A DNA stretch of 64,000 bases from positions 29,422 through 93,421 of the forward strand of contig JAABSH010000009.1 in the NCBI GenBank assembly GCA_011390465.1, written 5' to 3'. Source of the DNA: Desulfobacteraceae bacterium (lineage in GTDB: Bacteria > Desulfobacterota > Desulfobacteria > Desulfobacterales > Desulfosalsimonadaceae). How positions within the stretch are numbered: the first letter of the stretch is position 1; each line of letters starts with the position of its first letter. The notes under the pieces were generated by a model that made no database searches, was not told the DNA's origin, and saw only the letters and a list, made by a program, of their open reading frames with translations. The position numbers and the translations under genes were made by a program. Below are positions 46,566 through 52,437 of the stretch, piece by piece.

Positions 46566-47660
46566 ATGACTGATTCCCCTGATATCCTTCACCGGTTGCT
46601 GGAAGCCCATGTCGCCTGGGAGCTGGACCAGTTTAAAAACGATGGCTACAGGCAAACCATTAAACAAGAAGTGAGCGCAATTTTTGAATGGACCCAAAAG
46701 ATAAAACTCAATGATATTGTCACGGCACCTCAGATTATCGGCCTGATAAAACGCAACGTGGTGGACCTTCCCATTGCCGGCGGGGTCACGGAACTGTCCG
46801 GTGAAATGAGTCAAAAGGTGCTGGCATCCCGCCACAACAAAAAAACTCAGCTTCAGGATATCTTCCCGCGAAACCAGTATGACGATATCATCGACAAAGT
46901 GGTTTCCCTTGAAAGCGCCCGCAACACCCTCATCCACCGTATCGTCACCAGCACTGCCTATTCCCGGCAGATTTCCGAGCTCCTTTTCAACGGCATCAAG
47001 GAATATGTGCTCGAAGAAAATATTATTGCCAGAAAAGTCCCGGGCGTGTCTTCGCTGATCAAAATGGGAAAATTTGCCGTCAGCAAAACCTTGGCACCTT
47101 TGGAAAGTTTAATCGAAGAGACGGTGAAAAGCTATATTGAATCCAACCTGGAACTCACGCTGCGGCGCAGTGAAAAATCCCTGGTCGCGTATTTTAATGA
47201 AAACCGGATTGTGGATGCGGGTGAACAAATCTGGGACGCGGTTTCGGAAAAACATTTATCCGACTACTTTTCCACGATCGACGCCAATGATATGGAAGAT
47301 TTTATCATCATCGGCTACGACTTCTGGCAGCATTTTCGGAAAACCAGATATTTTGAAGGCATCTACACGGAACTGGTAAAATACTTTTTTAAAAAATACG
47401 GCAACAAAGAACTGGATGTGATTCTGGAAGATGTGGGCGTGAGCGAAAAAATGGTGGTTGAAGAACTTTGCGAAGTGGTGTCCCCGGGCATTGAAACCGC
47501 CCTTTCCATGGGGTATCTGGAAGAACGCATTCGGGCGCGGCTCTCATCCTTCTACGGTTCTAAACAGGCAGCAGCAGCGCTGTCGCCGCCGGCTGCAAAA
47601 CCCGCCCGCAAAAAAACAACGCCGAAAAAATCCACCCCTAAAAAAACTGCTAAAAAATAA
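46566..47660 (+). CDS. Conserved protein of unknown function with lysine-rich C-terminal tail
   Basis: 364 residues, mostly alpha-helical, with no signal peptide and no clear TM helix. Repeated hydrophobic helices such as VSSLIKMGKFAVSKTLAPLE suggest a membrane-associated or multimeric protein. The last ~35 residues are a basic tail of the histone H1/AlgP type (ARKKTTPKKSTPKKTAKK), likely to bind nucleic acid or acidic lipids. Family not recognised with certainty. It follows the TetR gene by 21 bp and is the last gene of the cluster. AAGGAGAC precedes the ATG. Confidence 0.75.
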   Translation: MTDSPDILHRLLEAHVAWELDQFKNDGYRQTIKQEVSAIFEWTQKIKLNDIVTAPQIIGLIKRNVVDLPIAGGVTELSGEMSQKVLASRHNKKTQLQDIFPRNQYDDIIDKVVSLESARNTLIHRIVTSTAYSRQISELLFNGIKEYVLEENIIARKVPGVSSLIKMGKFAVSKTLAPLESLIEETVKSYIESNLELTLRRSEKSLVAYFNENRIVDAGEQIWDAVSEKHLSDYFSTIDANDMEDFIIIGYDFWQHFRKTRYFEGIYTELVKYFFKKYGNKELDVILEDVGVSEKMVVEELCEVVSPGIETALSMGYLEERIRARLSSFYGSKQAAAALSPPAAKPARKKTTPKKSTPKKTAKK

Positions 47661-47717
47661 AATTTTTGTACCCGTTCACGGGGTCAAAATTTCTAATTTT
47701 TTTTGAACCAATGGTCT

Positions 47718-47825
47718 GTAAGCGTTTGCAGGGTGCTGCAGATGCGAGGCGCCGGGCACGAAGACGTACGCGTCGTACTTCAAGTGCCCGGGAACAAAGC
47801 AGATGCGGTGCCCTGTGAACGCTTA
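47718..47825. repeat. 108-bp imperfect palindrome between convergent genes
   Basis: Outer arms GTAAGCGTTTGCAGGG and CCCTGTGAACGCTTAC, middle arms GCCGGGCAC and GTGCCCGG, and a centre AGACGTACGCGTCGTACTT. This is a single stem of nearly 50 bp with bulges. It lies between two convergent genes, where it may also act in transcription termination. It resembles palindromic repeats that recur in Desulfobacterales genomes (recollection, not tested); there is no second copy here. Confidence 0.65.
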
Positions 47826-47851
47826 CAAATTTTTAGCCCAAAAAACCGGGC

Positions 47852-49876
47852 TTATCCCCCGGAAGCGGCCGCATACATGGCGTCAATCTCCGCTTGGTGC
47901 TTTTCCAGGATGATCCGCCGCTTCATCTTCAGTGTGGGGGTGAGTTCTCCGGTTTCCTCGCTGAACGGCGCTTCCACAAGCGTGAATTTTTTTACCTGCT
48001 CATATCGGGCCAGGCCCTGGTTTACCTTTGCGATCTGTTCATCAAAAAACCCGATGATTTCCGAATGCCGGACCAGGTCCCTGTGCCCGCCGGCGGCAAT
48101 GCCTTTTTCCGCTGCGATTTTTTCCACAAGCTCCAGATTCGGGACGATCAGCGCGGTAATATAGTTGCGCCCGTCTCCCACCACACAGGCCTGCTCAATG
48201 TACATATTCAAATTCAGCGCCATTTCAATGGGATTCGGAGCGATATTTTTTCCGCCCGAGGTCACAATCAGCTCTTTTTTACGATCCGTGATCTTTAAAA
48301 AACCGTCCGGATCAATCTCTCCGATATCTCCGGTTCTGAAAAATCCGTCTTCCGTAAAGACCGCTTCGGTTTTGCCGGGCTGTTTAAAATAGCCGTTGGT
48401 CTTGCTGAATATCTGAGGGCCTTTTGCCAGCACTTCCCCGTCATCGGCGATTCTGATTTCCGTGTCCTTGCAAGGCCGGCCCACAAACCCGGGCTTGATG
48501 ATAAACCGGGGAGAAATCTTTTTGGACACCGCCATCATTTTAAGGGTGCCGCCAAGGCTGCTGAACGGGCTTTTTCCGCTTCCCTGCATGATCACCATGG
48601 TATCCACCAGCCAGTCCATGGCTTTTCGGTAAATCCATTTTTCCGGCAAAGGTTCCGTAAACACCGGTGCATTGGACGAAATCGCAGACGCGGTTTCGGT
48701 CAGGCCATATCCTTCGATAATCGTGATATTCATGCTGCGGAAAAATTTGGTAATTTCCCTGGAAAGGGCCGCGCCCCCGCTGCCCGCCAGAATGAGCCGG
48801 TCAAAGCCGACCATCTGCCGGATTTTGTGATACACCCGGCGGTTGGCAATGGCGAACTGAATCCCCAGGGCCGGCGGCAAAGGTTCCCCGGCAATCATAT
48901 AATCCGAGGCCTTGTCCCCGACCTTCATGGCCCAGTCAAACCATTTTTTATCTGATCCGGAAAGGGTTTGAGCGTGCCGCGTCACCCCTTCATACACTTT
49001 TTCATAGAGCCGGGGCACGGAAAACAGGATATTGGGCCGGACGTCAAGCAGGTCTTGCTGAATGGTTTTCATATTCTCGGAAAAACTAATGGTGGTCCCC
49101 ATGGCCATCTGCAGATGATAATCCGCCGTCCGTCCCAGAACATGGCAAAGGGGAAGAAAACAAAGGCTTTCCAGGCGCACCTGTCGTTCCAGAATTTTCT
49201 GGGGAATGGGCGTGCTGATGAGCGCTTCGGTCTGGGCCTTGAAATTGGCCTGGGTCAGGACCACGCCTTTGGGATTGCCCGTGGTGCCGGAAGTATAAAT
49301 AATGGCAGCGGCATTGTCCGGCTTGAGCCGGCGTCTCCGGTCGTCAAATTCCGCAAGGCCATCACCCGATCCGGCGCTGGCTTGAATCAGGGTGTCAAAA
49401 TCAACTACCGCCGCATCAGCAGCCTGGGCAACCGGCGACAGGCAGACGATAAACTTCAGGGAAGGCACCTCCGGCCGAACCCGCAGGGCCTGTTCCAGCA
49501 AATCCGCGTCCCCCGCCATCAGGGCTTTTGCCTCACAGTCATTTAAAATAAACGCAAGCTGCTGATCCGTGCTGGTGGGATAAACCGGCACACAGATGGC
49601 CCCGGCGCCCTGGATGGCCTGGTCCGCAATCACCCACCGGGGCCGGTTATGGGAAAAAATGGCCACCCGGTCCTTTTCAGCAATCCCCTTTTCAACCAGC
49701 CCGGCCCCCAACAAACGAACCTGATCCGCCGCCGCCCGCCATGAAATATCATGCCATTGCTTACAGGGCAGCCCATTTTCATACTTTGCCCGCATAAACA
49801 CGTCATCTTCAAACTGCTCCGCCTGCCTGAAAAACAACCCGGCCTGGGTATCTTCCTGCTGGTATGCAAATGCCAT
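47852..49876 (-). CDS. Long-chain acyl-CoA synthetase (FadD15/eukaryotic ACSL type)
   Basis: 674 residues, longer than the other two ligases here and typical of the ACSL-type group. Motifs: IIYTSGTTGNPKGVVLTQAN, LPLCHVLGRTADYHLQMAMG, EGYGLTETASAISSNAPVFT, FRTGDIGEIDPDGFLKITDR and KKELIVTSGGKNIAP. It activates long-chain fatty acids to CoA thioesters at the inner face of the membrane. It is convergent with the lipid cluster, with the 108-bp palindrome between. Confidence 0.92.
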   Translation of the reverse strand: MAFAYQQEDTQAGLFFRQAEQFEDDVFMRAKYENGLPCKQWHDISWRAAADQVRLLGAGLVEKGIAEKDRVAIFSHNRPRWVIADQAIQGAGAICVPVYPTSTDQQLAFILNDCEAKALMAGDADLLEQALRVRPEVPSLKFIVCLSPVAQAADAAVVDFDTLIQASAGSGDGLAEFDDRRRRLKPDNAAAIIYTSGTTGNPKGVVLTQANFKAQTEALISTPIPQKILERQVRLESLCFLPLCHVLGRTADYHLQMAMGTTISFSENMKTIQQDLLDVRPNILFSVPRLYEKVYEGVTRHAQTLSGSDKKWFDWAMKVGDKASDYMIAGEPLPPALGIQFAIANRRVYHKIRQMVGFDRLILAGSGGAALSREITKFFRSMNITIIEGYGLTETASAISSNAPVFTEPLPEKWIYRKAMDWLVDTMVIMQGSGKSPFSSLGGTLKMMAVSKKISPRFIIKPGFVGRPCKDTEIRIADDGEVLAKGPQIFSKTNGYFKQPGKTEAVFTEDGFFRTGDIGEIDPDGFLKITDRKKELIVTSGGKNIAPNPIEMALNLNMYIEQACVVGDGRNYITALIVPNLELVEKIAAEKGIAAGGHRDLVRHSEIIGFFDEQIAKVNQGLARYEQVKKFTLVEAPFSEETGELTPTLKMKRRIILEKHQAEIDAMYAAASGG

Positions 49877-50080
49877 TGTCCCCTCCGTGATAATGCTATG
49901 GTATGCGATGGTAATACTGCTGTGTTTCTGGTGGAATTGCCGGATGATCTCTACACAGATAAAGAGAATAAAGTTTTTCAGGTGATAAAGTCAATTTGTT
50001 TCAGCATCCCTGTTCGGCTTTATCCGCTTCACCCGGGGTGAGACACGCCCGCGCTGACGCCACGGTCATGCGCAAAAATA

Positions 50081-50203
50081 ATGTTATCTGCTTATCCGGT
50101 TCGCTCAAGCTCAGCCATCGAAATCAATATCGGTATCGAAATCGCTATCGAATCCGATACCGATCCCGATAAAAACACGGCAGCTTGAAGGAAGCAGATA
50201 ACC
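50081..50203. repeat. Period-6 ATCG-rich element, copy 3 (complete)
   Basis: The left end ATGTTATCTGCTTATCC and right end GGAAGCAGATAACCAT are inverted (GTTATCTGCTT, 11 bp perfect). The interior carries the hexamer run seen in the other two copies and the conserved AAAAACACGGCAGCTTGA. It ends about 10 bp before the -35 of the MazEF-like pair. It accounts for part of the 409-bp gap; the rest has no recognised feature besides the promoter. Confidence 0.65.
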
Positions 50204-50215
50204 ATACAATTCAAA

Positions 50216-50265
50216 TTGACATACGGGGATACACTATATATTATATTGGATATCCGATATAATAT
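50216..50265 (+). promoter_or_regulatory. Promoter and 28-bp operator palindrome of the toxin-antitoxin pair
   Basis: TTGACA (50216-50221), a 17-base spacer and TATTAT (50239-50244). Over the -10, a palindrome with arms ATATTATATTGGAT (50238-50251) and ATCCGATATAATAT (50252-50265) pairs at 13 of 14 positions. This is the expected arrangement for autorepression by a ribbon-helix-helix antitoxin. Confidence 0.8.
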
Positions 50266-50285
50266 ATTTAAAAATGGAGGTTGTC

Positions 50286-50519
50286 ATGCAGAAAATACTG
50301 GTATCCCTGCCGGATGAGCTGGCTGCGCGGATGAAACAGATGATCCCGCCCCGGAAGCGCAGCCGGGTGATTGCCGAAATCCTGGAATCCGAAATCAATC
50401 GAAGGGAGCAGGCGTTATACCAATGCGCCCGTGAAGTCGAGGCAGACGATGCTTTGAACAATGAAATGACGGACTGGGAGGTAACGGTGGATGACGGCAT
50501 TGAATCTGAATCGTGGTAA
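50286..50519 (+). CDS. Antitoxin (ribbon-helix-helix, MazE/CopG type)
   Basis: 77 residues from ATG 50286 (GGAGG 6-10 bases upstream). The N terminus MQKILVSLPDELAARMKQMI forms the beta strand and helix of a ribbon-helix-helix; RSRVIAEILESEINRRE is the second helix. The acidic C terminus (NNEMTDWEVTVDDGIESESW) is the usual toxin-neutralising tail. It overlaps the toxin gene by 29 bp. Confidence 0.88.
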   Translation: MQKILVSLPDELAARMKQMIPPRKRSRVIAEILESEINRREQALYQCAREVEADDALNNEMTDWEVTVDDGIESESW

Positions 50520-50826
50520 TGTGTTTTGGGTGAACCTTGATCCCACGCAGGGATCTGAAATTGCCAAACTGCGACCCTGCGTGCTGGTCGGCGCCACACC
50601 GGTCAGCAACGCCCGCCGCACCATTGTGGTGGTTCCCCTCTTCACAGGCGGAAAACCCCGCCCGCCCCTGGCGGTTCCGGTTCAGTGCCTTGGCAAAAAA
50701 GTGATTGCCGTGTGCGACCAAATCCGGGCCATTGATAAAACCCGTCTGGTAAAACCCGCCGGATCGTTATCTTCCGATGATCTGGCTGCGGTAGACAATG
50801 GGTTGAGACAGGTGCTTTCATTGTAA
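50491..50826 (+). CDS. MazF/PemK family toxin (endoribonuclease)
   Basis: 111 residues with the family's signatures: RGNVFWVNLDPTQGSEIAKL, RPCVLVGATPVSNARRTIVV and VVPLF plus VCDQIRAIDKTRLVKPAGSL. It cleaves mRNA (or other RNA) when the antitoxin is lost. The start ATG at 50491 lies within the antitoxin gene, with a GGGAGG upstream. All conserved elements (RGxVxWVxLDPxxGSE, RPxxV, QIRxxDKxRL) are intact, so it is likely functional. Confidence 0.92.
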   Translation: MTALNLNRGNVFWVNLDPTQGSEIAKLRPCVLVGATPVSNARRTIVVVPLFTGGKPRPPLAVPVQCLGKKVIAVCDQIRAIDKTRLVKPAGSLSSDDLAAVDNGLRQVLSL

Positions 50827-50904
50827 TGCTTTGCAGGCACTCCGTTCTTTGACAATTAAATAGCAGAAAAAAAACTGCAACGTTGCAATCCTTTATCCGA
50901 TGGT

Positions 50905-50943
50905 GCGCGTCTCCTAAAATGATTTTAAAAAAAGGAGGCGCGC
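50905..50943 (+). other. Hairpin that encloses the ribosome binding site of the Cas1 remnant
   Basis: GCGCGTCTCCT (50905-50915) pairs with AGGAGGCGCGC (50933-50943), one G-T pair, loop of 17 bases. The 3' arm is the Shine-Dalgarno sequence, directly adjacent to the ATG at 50944. It would hide the site from ribosomes unless melted. A remnant of an element end or of a terminator are other readings. Confidence 0.6.
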
Positions 50944-51774
50944 ATGATCGTATACATCCAACTGACACAGCACGGCCGTTATCTGGGCCGGCTGGCGGCC
51001 CCGGAATCCAAAAACGTGTTTCTTCACAAACGCCAGTACCAGCTGCTGGATGATTCCACGTTTTCCCTGAAACTGGCCAAAAGCATTGTCACGGGCAAGC
51101 TGGCCAACATGGCCACCCTTCTGCTCCGGGTCAAGCGCAGCCGGACACTGCCGGAAGCCGGTGTCAAAGCCCGTCAGATTCAGGACCTCCTGACGGGCGT
51201 GGAAAAAGCAGACACGGTGGACAGTGTCCGGGGCTATGAAGGCCGGGCCTCCGCCATCTATTTCAGCGCCTTTGCCATGGGATTCACGGAACACGTCAGT
51301 TTCACAAAGCGGGTGCGGCGGCCCCCCACAGACCCGGTAAACGCGGTGCTGTCCCTGTTGTACACTTTTCTCATGAACCGGGTATATGCGGCTGTCCGCA
51401 TTGCCGGCCTGGACCCCTACCCCGGATTTCTCCACACCATTGATTACGGCCGTTATTCCCTGGTGCTGGATCTGATGGAAGAATTCCGGTCCATTATAGT
51501 GGATACTCTGGTTTTTTCGCTTTTTAATCTCAAAATTCTCCAATCTTCGAATTTTCGCACGGAAACCCCGATAACCGCCGCAGGGCTTGAAAATCCGCCA
51601 ACCCCTTCCCTGCCGGATGTCACCGCCGACCCCATCGGAATGATGGCGCCGGTGGAAAGTGCAGCTTCCCCCGCCTTTGATCTGCCTGAGCAACCCATAG
51701 AAGCAGTTCCGGCTCGTAGTGACGCCGTAAGGCGTTATATTCGTATGCCCTTACGGGCACACTACGAGCCATAA
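50944..51774 (+). pseudogene. cas1: Cas1 remnant: solitary, truncated at both ends
   Basis: 276 residues. Cas1 signatures are clear: GRYLGRLAAPESKNVFLHKR, QY, KLANMATLLLR, RGYEGRASAIYFSAF, RRPPTDPVNAVLSLLYTFLM, GLDPYPGFLHTIDYGRYSLV and LDLMEEFRSIIVDTLV. The metal ligands are kept: Glu99, His164 and Asp176/Glu179. Missing are the N-terminal ~70-residue beta domain and the C-terminal ~70-90 residues; the frame breaks off after FDLPEQPIEAV, where a 60-bp palindrome supplies the last 20 codons and the stop. The FDLPEQ-containing insert recalls Cas1 of type III-associated modules (from memory). Cas2, other cas genes and a CRISPR array are not in the window. Confidence 0.85.
51711..51770. repeat. 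60-bp palindrome, copy inside the Cas1 frame
   Basis: GGCTCGTAGTGACGCCGTAA ... TTACGGGCACACTACGAGCC. Arms of 11 bp at the ends and CGTAAGGC / GCCCTTACG inside. It encodes the last 20 residues of the Cas1 remnant. A near-identical copy is at 52192-52251 in the same orientation, and an inverted copy at 42317-42374. Confidence 0.85.
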
Positions 51775-51850
51775 TTTTTGGACATGGAGTAAGGTGCAAA
51801 AAACACGGGACGGCCAGACTGTTAAAAACCCTGATTACTTTTTAATGTTT

Positions 51851-52105
51851 TCTCACCGCAAAGGCGCAAAGATCGCAAAGGGTTTTTCCCCGCCTTACGG
51901 ACAACCCCCTTTTTTTTTGCGAGCAGCGCTATTTTTTTCTTTGCTTCCGTTGCGTCTCAATGTCATTAACATAGGCCATATGCGTAGGGGAGGGATTTAT
52001 CCACTCCCGGCATGGGTCTCCTTTTTCGCGGGAGGGGGTAAACCCCTCCCCTACATTGAAACCGCTTAAGTTAACGACATTGCGTTGCGTCTTTGCGGTA
52101 ATTTT
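51851..52105. repeat. Decayed GCAAAG-type inverted repeat, split by MITE-1
   Basis: CTCACCGCAAAGGCGCAAAG (51852-51871) and the inverted CGTTGCGTCTTTGCGGTAA (52083-52101) form the ends of an older palindromic repeat. MITE-1 copy 5 is inserted within it at the right arm. The interval 51795-52437 contains no gene, only this nested repeat, the second 60-bp palindrome and a heptamer array. Confidence 0.55.
51958..52082 (+). mobile_element. MITE-1 copy 5, full length, perfect 10-bp target duplication
   Basis: 125 bp, ends CAATGTCATTAACATAGG and TTAAGTTAACGACATTG. Identical CGTTGCGTCT at 51948-51957 and 52083-52092. It is inserted in another repeat (see 51851-52105). Confidence 0.95.
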
Positions 52106-52191
52106 GTGCGTTCCCACGGAGGACCGTGGGAACGAGGCAACGAGGCAAATCCTTGATTTCCGCAAGGATTGGTTGAAAAGCGGGTCATTCC

Positions 52192-52251
52192 GGATCGTAG
52201 TGACGCCGTAAGGCGTTATATTCGTATGCCCTTACGGGCACACTACGAGCC
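52192..52251. repeat. 60-bp palindrome, intergenic copy
   Basis: GGATCGTAGTGACGCCGTAA ... TTACGGGCACACTACGAGCC. Only one base differs from the copy at 51711-51770, showing recent spread. There is no target duplication. Confidence 0.8.
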
Positions 52252-52348
52252 ATGATTGCCAAATGGGGGGGGCAGCGCACGGAAACAAGTACGCCGCCGG
52301 ACATGGAAAAAATCTTGTAAAGCACAATCCATTGCCGGCATGCGTCAT

Positions 52349-52409
52349 CCTGTCTTCTGTCTTCTGCCTTCTGTCTCCTGTCTCCTGTCTCCTGCCTTCT
52401 GCCTTCTGA
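52349..52409. repeat. Period-7 array of CTTCTGT-like heptamers
   Basis: About nine imperfect heptamers (CTTCTGT, CTTCTGC, CTCCTGT). Related in sequence to the array at 42505-42640. It ends close to the start of the histidine kinase gene. Confidence 0.7.
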
Positions 52410-52437
52410 TTTTTTCTATTTCTTTTCCCCGGTTTTT

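Noticed and set aside
50827..50904. CRISPR leader or degenerate repeat before cas1 (GTTCTTTGACAATTAA, GTTGCAATCC)
   Set aside because: Only a vague resemblance; no repeated unit or spacer is present. Noted as a weak hint only.
51794..52069. 91-codon reading frame after cas1
   Set aside because: Entirely made of repeat sequence and MITE-1 copy 5.
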